A DNA stretch of 64,000 nucleotides, from positions 1 through 64,000 of the forward strand of contig NZ_JALOCH010000002.1 in the NCBI RefSeq assembly GCF_023227875.1, written 5' to 3'. The number at the start of each line of letters is the position of its first letter. The first letter of the stretch is position 1. The notes under the pieces were generated by a model. It did no database searches and was not told where the DNA came from. It saw only the letters and a program-made list of their open reading frames with translations. Positions 42,106 through 51,220 of this stretch are shown here, in pieces. The stretch comes from Methanoregula sp. Its GTDB lineage: Archaea; Halobacteriota; Methanomicrobia; Methanomicrobiales; Methanospirillaceae. A program made the translations under genes and the position numbers.

Positions 42106-42735
42106 TTATTTCCCGAAACGCCGGATCCGCGCCTGGTAATCGCGCAGTACCCGCAGGAAATCGACTTTCCGGAAGAGCGGCCAGTTCACATCGGAGAAGA
42201 AGAGTTCCGAGTAGACCGACTGCCAGATCAGGAAGTCGGTGAGGTGGTCCCCCCCGCTCTTGATTACCATGTCCGGCGTGTACTGGAAGGTCAGGCAGGA
42301 CTCGATCAGTTTCTCGTCAACGGCATTGGGGTCAACGTGGTCGCGTGCCATCTTCCGGATGCACGCGGTGATCTCTTCCCTCCCGCTTTTTCCGATCGCG
42401 ACAATCACTTCCATTCCCTTACCGGAGACCTCTTCGTGGTCCCCGACATGCAGGCTGAGCCGGGCGATCGTGCTGATCTTCCGGATCGCCGGGAGGAACT
42501 GTTCGAGATCCTTTGGCGCCGTGGTCGCGATATGGAACATGAGGCCGTGGATGCCGGAGAGCGGGGGAGACCGTTGCCCCGAGACGTACGCATTGATCGT
42601 GTTGCACCAGGATGTGACCCGATAGAGCGAGTCCGGTGCGTCTGCAAGGTCCTGTCCGCTGATCATGAAACAGACCTGCGCAGGGAGTTCCGCAATCTGC
42701 CGCCTGAGCAGATGCGCATAGAGCCAGTAGATCAT
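42106..42735 (-). CDS. degenerate cis-prenyltransferase, NgBR/Nus1-like
   Basis: A 209-residue member of the cis-prenyltransferase family without the catalytic motif. Where UppS has IIMDGNRR, this protein has CFMISGQD, so the catalytic Asp is Ser and the Arg pair is lost. The C-terminus keeps IKSGGDHLTDFLIWQSVYSE and FFSDVNWPLFRKVDFLRVL, in fact closer to consensus there than the protein at 40552. It is probably the non-catalytic partner of a heteromeric enzyme, like eukaryotic NgBR/Nus1. It is convergent with the D5-like gene. Confidence 0.75.
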   Translation of the reverse strand: MIYWLYAHLLRRQIAELPAQVCFMISGQDLADAPDSLYRVTSWCNTINAYVSGQRSPPLSGIHGLMFHIATTAPKDLEQFLPAIRKISTIARLSLHVGDHEEVSGKGMEVIVAIGKSGREEITACIRKMARDHVDPNAVDEKLIESCLTFQYTPDMVIKSGGDHLTDFLIWQSVYSELFFSDVNWPLFRKVDFLRVLRDYQARIRRFGK

Positions 42736-42823
42736 TCTTCACCCATTATTGACGGTTTAAGGTAAATATCCTTGAGGGTATGACGGGCCTCCCCCGACCA
42801 GTTCATGGTACCGCCATGTCCGG

Positions 42824-44806
42824 TCACATGAATGGACTGAGCACCCGGAATACAATAGCCCCGAGCACGATGGCAAGGCCGGTCTCCAGTGCCGAGATGG
42901 CGAGCGCCTTCTTCCAGCCGAACTCCTTTGCAAGGGCAAGGATGGTGGAGAGGCAGGGGACATACAGCATCGTCACGAGCGCAAAGACGATCAGCTGCAC
43001 GGGGGTAAGGACCGTTGAGAAGACGGTGGTGCCGAAGAGTGCCGCGAGGGCGAGGATCGTCATCTCTTTGCGGATGATGCCAAAGACGAACACCACGCCG
43101 GTCATGACCGGGAGGCCGAGAAGGAGCACGGTAATCGGGGAGAGGGCGGTATTGATGGGTTCAAGGAATCCCATGGCGTACGCGGCGGTGATCACAATAC
43201 TGCCGACAAGGTACGAGGGGAGCACGATCCCGATGAGCGAGCGGGTCCGTTGCCAGGTCTGCCCGATCACGCCCGGGATATGCGGGACATGGTAGTCCGG
43301 CATCTCCATGATCATGCCAACGGATTCTCCGGGCAGGAGCCGGAATGCGAGCCGCCCGAGGATGACGATCAGGACAAAGTCGAGGAGGTAGAGCGCGAGC
43401 GCCCACCAGATGTTCACGAATGCTGCAACAACGCCAAGGATCACGATTGTCCGGGCCGAGCAGGGCACAAGCGTGACAAGGAAGGCGGCAAGGAACTTCT
43501 GCTTGGGGGACTCGATAATCCGGCACGAGAGGCAGGCCGGGACCGTACAGCCGAACCCGAGGACGAGAGGGATGATCGCCTTGCCGTGCAGCCCCATCTT
43601 GTGCATGCCCCGGTCGAGCATTAAGGAGAAGCGGGTGAGAAAGCCCGAGTCCTCGATAAGAGCGAGGATGAGGTAGAACGGGATCACATATGGGATGATG
43701 AGCGTGAGAGCGGCAACGAGGCCGGTCCAGGCACCGTTAAAGACAATATCCGCAGCTGTGCCCTTGATCAAGGGATTGAGGGGGGCGATACCGGAGAGGA
43801 ATGCCGTGAGGATCTCTGATATCCATGCACCGATAATGAATGTCCAGACCAGCAGTCCCCCGATCATGAGTGCAAGGAGGATATACCCCAGCACCGGGTG
43901 GAGTGCGATGCGGTCGATACGTTCCGTGAGCGAGATATCGTTGTCTCCAGGAGGGCGGATGGTCATCACTTCGGCAACCAGCTGTTCAGAAGCATGGTAT
44001 CGTTCGGCGCTCATAACGGTGGCCGCAGGTTCCCCGTGGATCTTCTCCAGTTCCCTGCCGAACTCACCGGCAGCAGCAACGGCATCGGGCGCCAGTTTCC
44101 GTGCTTCCCAGACCGCGTCGGAATCGCCTTCAAGCAGCTTGATCGCCGTCCAGCGGGAGGGGTAACCTCCCGCACCACCGGGGAGCAGGTCCACGATCCG
44201 GGAGATCCGGTCTTCGACTTCCTTCCCGTAGGTGATGAGACGGGGGTGCGGGCGCGACCGTACCGCCCTGATAATCGCGTCGGAGAGCTCGGCAATCCCT
44301 TTCCCCTGGATCGCCACGGTAGGGATGACGGGTATCCCAAGCAGATCCGAGAGCCGGGGGAAATCGAGGACAATGCCTTTCTGTGCAGCCAGGTCCATCT
44401 GGTTCACGGCAAGGATGAGCGGGCTCTCCAGTTCCATGAGCTGGAGCGTGAAGAAGAGGTTCCGTTCAAGTGCGGAGGCATCGACCACGTTCACGACAAC
44501 GTCAGGGTGGTCGTGGGCAATGAACTCGCGGGAGATCTGCTCTTCGGTCGAGAGGGCCGTGATCGAGTAGATGCCCGGGAGGTCGATAACCCGGATCCGC
44601 TGGCCACGGTGCTGGAGGAGGCCCTCCGCCCGTTCAACGGTCTTGCCCGGCCAGTTGCCAATCTCCTGGTCAACACCGGTGAGCTGGTTGAACGTGGCGC
44701 TCTTGCCAACGTTTGCATTGCCGGCAAGGGCAACAACGTATTCATCTTTTTTGGGAGACGGGAGTGAGTGTGTGCTGCACCGGTCACAGTCAGGGCACCC
44801 GCTCAT
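42824..44806 (-). CDS. feoB: FeoB ferrous iron transporter
   Basis: A 660-residue Fe2+ transporter. The N-terminal G domain has GNANVGKSATFNQLTG, a DLPGIYS switch and NQMD for guanine. The membrane part contains the gate motifs with conserved cysteines GCTVPACLSC and VPCSARTIVILG. A short Cys start (MSGCPDCDRC) precedes the G domain. It overlaps the DtxR-FeoA gene by four bases. No separate feoA is present; the FeoA function is probably supplied by the C-terminus of the regulator. Confidence 0.95.
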   Translation of the reverse strand: MSGCPDCDRCSTHSLPSPKKDEYVVALAGNANVGKSATFNQLTGVDQEIGNWPGKTVERAEGLLQHRGQRIRVIDLPGIYSITALSTEEQISREFIAHDHPDVVVNVVDASALERNLFFTLQLMELESPLILAVNQMDLAAQKGIVLDFPRLSDLLGIPVIPTVAIQGKGIAELSDAIIRAVRSRPHPRLITYGKEVEDRISRIVDLLPGGAGGYPSRWTAIKLLEGDSDAVWEARKLAPDAVAAAGEFGRELEKIHGEPAATVMSAERYHASEQLVAEVMTIRPPGDNDISLTERIDRIALHPVLGYILLALMIGGLLVWTFIIGAWISEILTAFLSGIAPLNPLIKGTAADIVFNGAWTGLVAALTLIIPYVIPFYLILALIEDSGFLTRFSLMLDRGMHKMGLHGKAIIPLVLGFGCTVPACLSCRIIESPKQKFLAAFLVTLVPCSARTIVILGVVAAFVNIWWALALYLLDFVLIVILGRLAFRLLPGESVGMIMEMPDYHVPHIPGVIGQTWQRTRSLIGIVLPSYLVGSIVITAAYAMGFLEPINTALSPITVLLLGLPVMTGVVFVFGIIRKEMTILALAALFGTTVFSTVLTPVQLIVFALVTMLYVPCLSTILALAKEFGWKKALAISALETGLAIVLGAIVFRVLSPFM

Positions 44807-45519
44807 CCGTGCTTCTCCCCGCAGGAATGTACAAAGATATGGTCGGCGATCGCGTGATCGATTGCAAGCCGGGTCCTGCGGACAGCGATCTCCACCGGCC
44901 CGAGCAGGGGGGCCTTGCGCACCAGCTGGATCTCGGTCTGTAAGGTGAGACCGAGGTCGGTCAGGCGCTGTATGACACTGTTGTCACCCCGGATAAACGC
45001 GATGGTGCCCTTCTGGCCGGGGCCAAGGGAGGTGACCGGTATGAGGGGTTCATCACGGCTGCAGGAAGCGGCCGGTTCCGGTTCATCAAGGCATGCAGAA
45101 CAGCTCTCCACGTCACGGTCACAGGCTTCGATCAGGCTGCCATGGGGGCAGCGTGCCGGGGCCTTGAGCAGCTTACAGAGGGCGCATTCCGTCTCATCGG
45201 AGAGCGTGTGTTCCATCTTGCAGGCTTCATCGTGCACATTCTCCTCGCTGATATGGAGGACATCGGTCAGAAAGACCTCGAGGAGACGGTGGCGGCGCTT
45301 GACCTTCCGCGCCATTTCAAGGCCCTGATCCGTCAGGGTCGCACCCCGGTACGGTTCATAGTTCACGTACCCTTTTTCCGAGAGCACCTGGAGTGCTTCG
45401 GTGACACTGGCCGGGGAGACCTTAAGGCATTTTGCGATCGCCGAGGTCTTGGCTACCCCATGCTTCTCCTCGATATCGAGAATATTCTCTAAATACTCTT
45501 CCAGCTGCTCTGAAGCCAT
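44803..45519 (-). CDS. DtxR-family metalloregulator with FeoA domain
   Basis: A 238-residue iron- or manganese-responsive repressor. Residues 1-65 are a DtxR winged helix (KCLKVSPASVTEALQVL), followed by the metal-binding dimerisation part (HEACKMEHTLSDETECAL, with the usual HxxC/E..H ligands), then a Cys-rich linker, and a FeoA/SH3 domain (SLGPGQKGTIAFIRGDNS onward, about residues 163-235). It is cotranscribed with feoB (ATGA). Two TTTAGG-type palindromes just upstream should be its own sites. Confidence 0.92.
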   Translation of the reverse strand: MASEQLEEYLENILDIEEKHGVAKTSAIAKCLKVSPASVTEALQVLSEKGYVNYEPYRGATLTDQGLEMARKVKRRHRLLEVFLTDVLHISEENVHDEACKMEHTLSDETECALCKLLKAPARCPHGSLIEACDRDVESCSACLDEPEPAASCSRDEPLIPVTSLGPGQKGTIAFIRGDNSVIQRLTDLGLTLQTEIQLVRKAPLLGPVEIAVRRTRLAIDHAIADHIFVHSCGEKHG

Positions 45520-45528
45520 TATCCTATA

Positions 45529-45568
45529 TTTAGGTCACCCTAAATTAATAAATTTTGGGCTCCCTAAA
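45529..45568 (-). promoter_or_regulatory. twin DtxR-type operators around TATA box
   Basis: TTTAGG-TCAC-CCTAAA (45529-45544) is a perfect inverted repeat, and TTTTGG-GCTC-CCTAAA (45553-45568) a near-copy 24 bases away. An AT-rich TATA-like segment lies between them. The first repeat begins ten bases upstream of the regulator's ATG. The layout suggests iron-dependent repression of the dtxR-feoB operon. Confidence 0.75.
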
Positions 45569-45688
45569 TATCCGGGAGGGGCGGGAGACTGTGCAGTATA
45601 AGAAAAATCAACAGAACGCCCCGTATTCGGCCGTAACAGGGAAAAAAAGTGCCGGTGCGGCATTTCCTGCCAGACCAGACAGGAGAGA

Positions 45689-45696
45689 TTATAAGT
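45689..45696 (+). promoter_or_regulatory. TATA-like element
   Basis: TTATAAGT at 45689-45696 lies 26-33 bases before the ATG at 45723, the spacing of a leaderless archaeal promoter. Confidence 0.45.
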
Positions 45697-45722
45697 ATTC
45701 TGGCGAAATTATCAAGCGATAG

Positions 45723-46430
45723 ATGTATACGTATAAGTCAGGGATTGCGCAGATCGACGATATATCCGGGGGGTTTGATGCAGGCACCAACATCCTCATC
45801 CTTGCCCCGCCGATGAGTCAGGCCGATCAACTGGCATATGCACTGACAAGACCGCTTACGGGAGAATACGCAATCGTCCTCTCAACGAACGAACGGGCCG
45901 CAGAAGTAGTTGATGCCTTCAAAGCCGCCGGTGCCGACAAGCGGTTCATCGGGGTCATCGATGCGATCACCAAGAGTTCAACACCGAGTATCATCGACAC
46001 ACCCCGACTGATGTTCGTATCGAGCCCCACCGATCTTACCGGTATCGGGATAAAATTTTCCAATATGATCGAGACCATCTTCGAAGGTAACTTCTCCGAA
46101 GGCGAAGCCGGGCTCTTTCCGCCGCCCATACGCTTCTCGGTGAACTCCATCTCCACCCTCCTGATGTACCGCAGGCTCGAGGTCCTTTACCAGTTCCTGC
46201 ACGTCCTTACTGCAAAACTGAAGAAGATCGAAGGTGTTGGCATCTACCTTCTCAACAGCGAGTCATTCGATGACAAGACGCTATCCCTGATCAAACAACT
46301 GATGCAGTGTGTGATCGAGGTCAAGGTTGAACAGAACATCAATTACATGCGGATTCGCGGGCTCCACGGGGTCAGCGGAGACTGGATGAAATTCACCATC
46401 TCAAAAGGACAGGTGGCCATCCTTCCATGA
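45723..46430 (+). CDS. RecA/KaiC-like protein lacking Walker A
   Basis: A 235-residue protein of the RAD55/KaiC-like superfamily. The start YKSGIAQIDDISGGFDAGTN is the usual beginning of such ATPases, but the P-loop position reads LAPPMSQADQLAY, so ATP binding is unlikely. Later strands, such as PRLMFVSSPTDLTGIG and VGIYLLNSESFDD, fit the fold. Similar proteins in methanogens and haloarchaea have unknown roles, perhaps in signalling. It stands as a single gene before dphB. Confidence 0.65.
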   Translation: MYTYKSGIAQIDDISGGFDAGTNILILAPPMSQADQLAYALTRPLTGEYAIVLSTNERAAEVVDAFKAAGADKRFIGVIDAITKSSTPSIIDTPRLMFVSSPTDLTGIGIKFSNMIETIFEGNFSEGEAGLFPPPIRFSVNSISTLLMYRRLEVLYQFLHVLTAKLKKIEGVGIYLLNSESFDDKTLSLIKQLMQCVIEVKVEQNINYMRIRGLHGVSGDWMKFTISKGQVAILP

Positions 46431-46462
46431 TGCCGGTGTGGAACTAACAGGTGCCGGGGACC

Positions 46463-47212
46463 ATGCTGACGTTTATCGGGCTCGGGCTCTTTGATAAAAC
46501 AGATGTCTCGGAGAAGGGGCTCCGTCTCATCTGGTCTGCGGACCGGGTCTTCCTTGAGTGTTACACCTCGCGTCTCGGGGGCACGACCCGTGAGGAACTC
46601 GAAACGTTCTACGGGAAACAGGTCACCCCCCTCTTCCGGGACGATGTTGAGCAGCACCCGGATGAACTGCTTAAGGAGGCCCAAGAGAAGGATGTTGTCT
46701 TCCTCTGCGCCGGGGACCCCATGGTCTCGACCACCCATGCGGACCTCCGGATGCGGGCCGCTGCCCGGGGCATCAGGACGGCGATCGTGCATGCCGCATC
46801 CATATCGAGTGCTGTCTGCGGCCTTTCCGGCCTCCAGAATTACCGGTTCGGAAAGTCCTGCTCGCTCCCGTTCCCGCAGAAAAACTGGTTTCCGACAACA
46901 CCGCTCGACGTCATCCTCCAGAACCTTTCACTCCGCCTCCATACCCTCGTCTTCCTCGACATCCAGGAAGAGCGGTACATGACGGTACCTGAAGCAGTCG
47001 GCCTCCTGGAACAGATGGCTGCAGAACGGAAGGCAGGGATCCCGCTCTATGTCGGGATCGCACGGGCAGGGTCTCCTGAACCCGTGGTCCGGGCCGGAAC
47101 GGCTGATGCGATCCGGGCCGTGGATTTCGGCCCGCCGCTCCACATCCTCGTGATCCCGGCGGAACTGCACGATATGGAACGCGAATACCTGGAGGTATTT
47201 GCCGGCCTATGA
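46463..47212 (+). CDS. dphB: DphB diphthine synthase
   Basis: A 249-residue SAM methyltransferase of the tetrapyrrole-methylase fold that trimethylates the diphthamide precursor on elongation factor 2. Typical pieces are MLTFIGLGLFDKTDVSEKGL, LCAGDPMVSTTHADLR and HAASISSAVCGLSGLQNY. The ATG at 46463 is preferred over the GTG at 46451. It overlaps the next gene by four bases. Confidence 0.94.
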   Translation: MLTFIGLGLFDKTDVSEKGLRLIWSADRVFLECYTSRLGGTTREELETFYGKQVTPLFRDDVEQHPDELLKEAQEKDVVFLCAGDPMVSTTHADLRMRAAARGIRTAIVHAASISSAVCGLSGLQNYRFGKSCSLPFPQKNWFPTTPLDVILQNLSLRLHTLVFLDIQEERYMTVPEAVGLLEQMAAERKAGIPLYVGIARAGSPEPVVRAGTADAIRAVDFGPPLHILVIPAELHDMEREYLEVFAGL

Positions 47213-47790
47213 ACCTCCACGAGTGCCAGGCCCTGCTTGCGGGATCTCTCGCTGGCACGCGGTGCAATGCCCTGGAGGGGTCCCCCCTCTGGCACACCGG
47301 GCAATCTGTGCTCAGGATGGCATCCGCGTACGAGAGTGATGGCAGGACGTTCATGACCGGGGAGGATCCGGTCAACGCAATGGCCGCATTCCTGTATGGC
47401 CTTGGGTGGCTGCACTGCGGGATCGCATCCGGTCTCCTTGTCCGCCAGGAGGCCCGGAACATATGCCCGTTTACCGGGACGTTTGAACGAGTACCGGTTG
47501 ATCAGAGCGCCAAGCTTGACGAGAAAACAGGAAGGTATGCACACCTGCTGACCACCGCCATCGACTCGGTTTCCACGGCCCCGTACCGTGGCACACCCGC
47601 ACATGCATTTGCCGTGCAGGTCACTTTCATCGCCGGGGTTTACCTGGCCCGGGGGAACCGGGTGGCGTCCGACGGGAGTCTTGAGGAGGCACTGGCCTGC
47701 TTCAGTTACGGTCACGGGTGGATCGATGCCGGGGTCCAGGCCGGGCTCTTCTCTATCCATGCACACCATGAGATCTTCACGGTCGATTAA
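47209..47790 (+). CDS. DUF357 protein with two repeats
   Basis: A 193-residue protein containing two helical DUF357-like units, seen as MAAFLYGLGWLHCGIASGLL and ACFSYGHGWIDAGVQAGLF. DUF357 is an archaeal family of unknown function, often near RNA or translation genes. Its ATG overlaps the dphB stop, so it may be linked to diphthamide or translation. Confidence 0.75.
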   Translation: MNLHECQALLAGSLAGTRCNALEGSPLWHTGQSVLRMASAYESDGRTFMTGEDPVNAMAAFLYGLGWLHCGIASGLLVRQEARNICPFTGTFERVPVDQSAKLDEKTGRYAHLLTTAIDSVSTAPYRGTPAHAFAVQVTFIAGVYLARGNRVASDGSLEEALACFSYGHGWIDAGVQAGLFSIHAHHEIFTVD

Positions 47791-47819
47791 GGCAGGGAAC
47801 ACCCCGGAATTTACTGAAT

Positions 47820-47836
47820 AAAAAGGTATATACTAT
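47820..47836 (+). promoter_or_regulatory. TATA-like element for flippase gene
   Basis: AAAAAGGTATATACTAT at 47820-47836 is a good archaeal TATA region 60-75 bases before the ATG at 47897; a leader of about 40 nt is predicted. Confidence 0.45.
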
Positions 47837-47896
47837 GCCCCATAACCTGTTAAGATAACAGCCGCTGCCATAAAAGACAGCCGGAGAGTATGTGCA

Positions 47897-48928
47897 ATGG
47901 ACAAATCACAGGTTAAATGGCTCTACATTTCCGTTGGTTTCTCCCTTGCCGTCCTCATTGTCATCCTCGCACTCACCATCAACGAGAACACCGTTATCTA
48001 CCTGCAGGAGATCAACCCCTGGTTCCTCCTCCTCGCCTTCCTTACCCACCTGCTGACCATGTGTTTCTGGGCAATGCGGGTTAAGATGATGTCCGGTTCA
48101 CTTTCTTATCGCATCGGGTTCTGGTACAGCCTGAACCTCGTCTTTGCCAACCTGCTTGCTTCCGCCATTACACCGGCACAGGCGGGGGGTGAGCCGGTCA
48201 GGATCCACGAACTTTACAAGGCAAAAGTTCCCCTCGGCGATGCGACTGCAATCGTGATCATGGAGCGGGTGCTCGACGGCATTGCCCTTGCAGGACTTGC
48301 GGCGTTTTCCATGATCGTCCTGACCGACCAGTGGACGCAGCTCGGGACGGTCTCCGAGATCATGGTCGTGGTCACCTGGATCTTTGTTGCAGGGTGCCTC
48401 TTCCTCTTCTACCTTGCCATCCGTCGCCCCGACGTCGTAAAACGGGTGGTGAACCGCTGCACGGTCTGGCTGACAAAGACATGGGAGAACAGCCGGGTCG
48501 AGGCACTCCTGAGCCGTGCGGACAAGGAGATCGACAACTTCCAGGGTGCGACGCTCCGGTTTGTCCATACTGCCAAGGGGGGCCTTGCCTGGGGGATGCT
48601 CTTCACGCTTCTCTACTGGGTCTCCGAGATCCTCACGGCATCCCTTATCCTTGTCGGGCTCGGGCAGCCCCCCCTGATTCTTGAATCGTTTGTGATCCAG
48701 CTCATCCTTGCGATCCTGATGATGATCCCGCTTACCCCGGGCAGTTCGGGCATTGCCGAAGTCGGGGCCACCTCCATGTACGCCCTGTTCTTACCGGCCG
48801 GGGTCGTGGGGATCTTTGTTGTCCTCTGGCGCATCGTCCTCTATTACTTCAATATCGCGCTCGGTATCCTTTCCAGCATCATCATCGTGCGCCGGGAAGC
48901 CAGGAACTGTGAGGACGAGAAGGCCTGA
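47897..48928 (+). CDS. flippase-like (AglD/LPG-synthase TM) membrane protein
   Basis: A 343-residue integral membrane protein with about eight helices, belonging to the lysylphosphatidylglycerol synthase transmembrane/AglD-like family. The segments NLLASAITPAQAGGEPVRIH and MMIPLTPGSSGIAEVGATSM are the family's conserved loops. Such proteins have been linked to lipid-linked sugar handling in archaea; the precise substrate is not known. Confidence 0.85.
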   Translation: MDKSQVKWLYISVGFSLAVLIVILALTINENTVIYLQEINPWFLLLAFLTHLLTMCFWAMRVKMMSGSLSYRIGFWYSLNLVFANLLASAITPAQAGGEPVRIHELYKAKVPLGDATAIVIMERVLDGIALAGLAAFSMIVLTDQWTQLGTVSEIMVVVTWIFVAGCLFLFYLAIRRPDVVKRVVNRCTVWLTKTWENSRVEALLSRADKEIDNFQGATLRFVHTAKGGLAWGMLFTLLYWVSEILTASLILVGLGQPPLILESFVIQLILAILMMIPLTPGSSGIAEVGATSMYALFLPAGVVGIFVVLWRIVLYYFNIALGILSSIIIVRREARNCEDEKA

Positions 48929-48974
48929 CCACCTGAATGCTTATCAACGATAACGGCAATCACTGTGCACAGGC

Positions 48975-49427
48975 ATGACACAGGTCAGGTGCGAGGTCAA
49001 AGGCGTCTTTATGGCCACGAGCGACGCGGCCACCGTCCCCCTTGTGATACTCTCGGACAGCAACGGCCGCCTCCTGCCGATATTCATCGGCATCTGGGAA
49101 GCCGTCTCCATCAACAGTGCCCGGAACAGGGAGGTGCTCCCCCGTCCGTTCACCCACGACCTTTTCCTCGACCTGTGCGGGAAGTTCTCGATCACCCTGC
49201 GGTCCCTGCAGGTTGACAGTATTGAAGACGGGATCTATTACGCCCAGCTCGTCTTTGTCAACAACAAGCACGAGGAGTATCTTGACTGCCGCCCGAGCGA
49301 TGGCATTGCGTTGGCACTCAGGGGGGATGTCCCGATCTTTGTCGAAGAGAGCGTGCTTGCAACATCCGCACAGAAGACCGAGGACCTGCCGCAGATCGTC
49401 GATCTTACGTCTTTCCTTCAGAAGTAA
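48975..49427 (+). CDS. bifunctional nuclease family protein (DUF151)
   Basis: A 150-residue protein of the DUF151/BFN family. LPIFIGIWEAVSINSA and CRPSDGIALALRGDVPIFV are characteristic. Family members in plants and bacteria show nuclease or regulatory activity, but in archaea the role is unknown. It is convergent with hisE. Confidence 0.85.
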   Translation: MTQVRCEVKGVFMATSDAATVPLVILSDSNGRLLPIFIGIWEAVSINSARNREVLPRPFTHDLFLDLCGKFSITLRSLQVDSIEDGIYYAQLVFVNNKHEEYLDCRPSDGIALALRGDVPIFVEESVLATSAQKTEDLPQIVDLTSFLQK

Positions 49428-49434
49428 AACAGGA

Positions 49435-49737
49435 TTATTTCCTGCGGTGTTCCAGCTCTGCCATCACGTCGGACAGGTCCACACCCGCTGCCCGGAGGGC
49501 GACAAGCATGTGGAAGAGGAGGTCCGCCGCTTCACTCGCGGTACGCTCGGGAACCCTGTTCTTCACCGCAAGGATGAACTCGGTCGACTCCTCGCCCACT
49601 TTCTCCAGCACCTTGTCGATCCCCTTCTCGTCGTTCAGCAGGCGGGTCGTGTAGGACCCTTCCTTCGGGTTATCGGCACGGTCGCAGATCACGGCCCAGA
49701 GCTCGGCAATGATCGTTGGATCGGCTGTTGGTTTCAT
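49435..49737 (-). CDS. hisE: HisE phosphoribosyl-ATP pyrophosphatase
   Basis: A 100-residue enzyme of histidine synthesis that hydrolyses PRATP to PRAMP. The MazG-like core reads KVGEESTEFILAVKN and ASEAADLLFHMLVAL, with the Glu/Asp residues that bind Mg2+. It starts at ATG 49737, which overlaps the nusA stop (TGATG). No other his gene is in the window. Confidence 0.93.
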   Translation of the reverse strand: MKPTADPTIIAELWAVICDRADNPKEGSYTTRLLNDEKGIDKVLEKVGEESTEFILAVKNRVPERTASEAADLLFHMLVALRAAGVDLSDVMAELEHRRK

Positions 49738-50177
49738 CAGGCCTCCTTCTCCAGCAGTACTTCTCCGACTTCGAGACCGTAAAACCTTCTGCAGAGTATG
49801 CGCGCCTTTTCGATATTGCACCCGGCCTTTCCGATGGCAATTCCAAGGTCGCTCCTCTGCCGGACAAGCACGTTCACCGGCCCGTCCTCTACGGTCCGCT
49901 CAACACCGGTGACCTCGGCGGGTTTGAAGATATTGGCAATGAATGCATCCGGTGTATCGGCAAATTCAACCATCTCGATCCGTTTGCCAAGCACGTTCTG
50001 GAGCCTCCGGATGTTCTCGCCCTTCTTCCCGATCGCGAGCCCCATATCCCCCAGCCGGATCACATAGATCACCCGGTCAAAACGTTCGTCGATCACGCAG
50101 TCAAGCGCCGTTGACTTGGTGAGAATCCGCAGCTCTTCAATATACCTTCGCTCCTTAAAGCCGATATTGCGCTCCAT
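49737..50177 (-). CDS. nusA: archaeal NusA-like KH protein
   Basis: A 146-residue protein composed of two KH domains, each with a Gly-x-x-Gly loop: GLAIGKKGENIRRLQ and GIAIGKAGCNIEKAR. This is the short archaeal NusA, which lacks the N-terminal and S1 domains of the bacterial protein and binds RNA during elongation or termination. In many archaea it sits next to rpsL; here it is joined to hisE. Confidence 0.92.
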   Translation of the reverse strand: MERNIGFKERRYIEELRILTKSTALDCVIDERFDRVIYVIRLGDMGLAIGKKGENIRRLQNVLGKRIEMVEFADTPDAFIANIFKPAEVTGVERTVEDGPVNVLVRQRSDLGIAIGKAGCNIEKARILCRRFYGLEVGEVLLEKEA

Positions 50178-50343
50178 GGTAAAATCAATCCTATTGTATC
50201 CGCTGATTCTGGATATTCGAAATTTGATATCTGGATGGACCCAGGAAAACCCGGTCCCGTTACAGTGAATTTATGAAATGATCACACTGCTATTTTAAAA
50301 AAGTTGTGAAGAGAGTACGGGAACAATAAAAAAAAGGGTAAGA

Positions 50344-51081
50344 TTAGTTGTAGGTATAGGTGACCGATACCTGTGCAGTCACGGTGATATCACCGGACTG
50401 GATGGGGGTAGCGACAGCGGATTTGGCTCCCATTGCGGAGTCTGCCTGGTAGTTTGAATACGCTACCGGCATGTAGCCCTGGTAGATGTTGACGTTCCCC
50501 GTGCCGGTGATGTTGACACCCATTGCTCCGGCCACGGCCTCTGCATCAGCACGGGCATTTGCCACTGCCTTTTTCAAGGCCTCGCTGCGGAGCGCAAGGG
50601 ACTGCGCATCGGAAAGCATGAACTGGATGGAGTCTGCCTGGTTGACACCATTTGCGACAGCGATATCGATTACTTCCCCGGTCCTGCTCACATCATGGAG
50701 CGTGACAGTCAGGGTGTTGGTTACCCGGTACGCCTTGACCTTGGGGTTCAGGATGCCGCTGGAGTAATCCTCGTACACCGTGTAGATGTTATATCCGGTG
50801 GTTTTAAGAGCGTCCCTGGGTATGCCAGCCGCAACAAGGGCATCGATCACCTTGGTCATCCTGGCGGCGTTGTCTGCCTGTGCAACCTTCACATCAGCGT
50901 TCTCGGTCTGGACGGAGAACGTGACCTGGGCACGGTCAGGTGTGCCGATCACGTTGCCGCTGCCGGAGGCCTGGATCACTTTATCCGTCATCGAATCAGC
51001 CGATGCAGCGGAGACGCTGCCAACAGTTGCTATCATGAAGATAGCAGCAAGGGCCAGAAGGATTGGAAGTCTTCTTATCAT
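50344..51081 (-). CDS. exported SIMPL-domain protein (DUF541)
   Basis: A 245-residue secreted protein with an N-terminal signal peptide (ILLALAAIFMIATVGSVSA, cleavage after about residue 25). The rest is a SIMPL/DUF541 domain: VIQASGSGNVIGTPDRAQVT and LKTTGYNIYTVYEDY are family signatures. These proteins are periplasmic or cell-surface with unclear function, linked to oxidative stress in bacteria. Monocistronic. Confidence 0.85.
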   Translation of the reverse strand: MIRRLPILLALAAIFMIATVGSVSAASADSMTDKVIQASGSGNVIGTPDRAQVTFSVQTENADVKVAQADNAARMTKVIDALVAAGIPRDALKTTGYNIYTVYEDYSSGILNPKVKAYRVTNTLTVTLHDVSRTGEVIDIAVANGVNQADSIQFMLSDAQSLALRSEALKKAVANARADAEAVAGAMGVNITGTGNVNIYQGYMPVAYSNYQADSAMGAKSAVATPIQSGDITVTAQVSVTYTYN

Positions 51082-51220
51082 GATACAATGGTTTGGCCTG
51101 AAACGGGGTTAAATCTTACTTTGACTGCGAATCCGGTCGCAGTTATCGGAAGTGGTGCAGGTGGAGTGGTGCACGAGAAAATACAAGACACCCGGAAGAC
51201 AATAGTAGAGACGATCGAGC

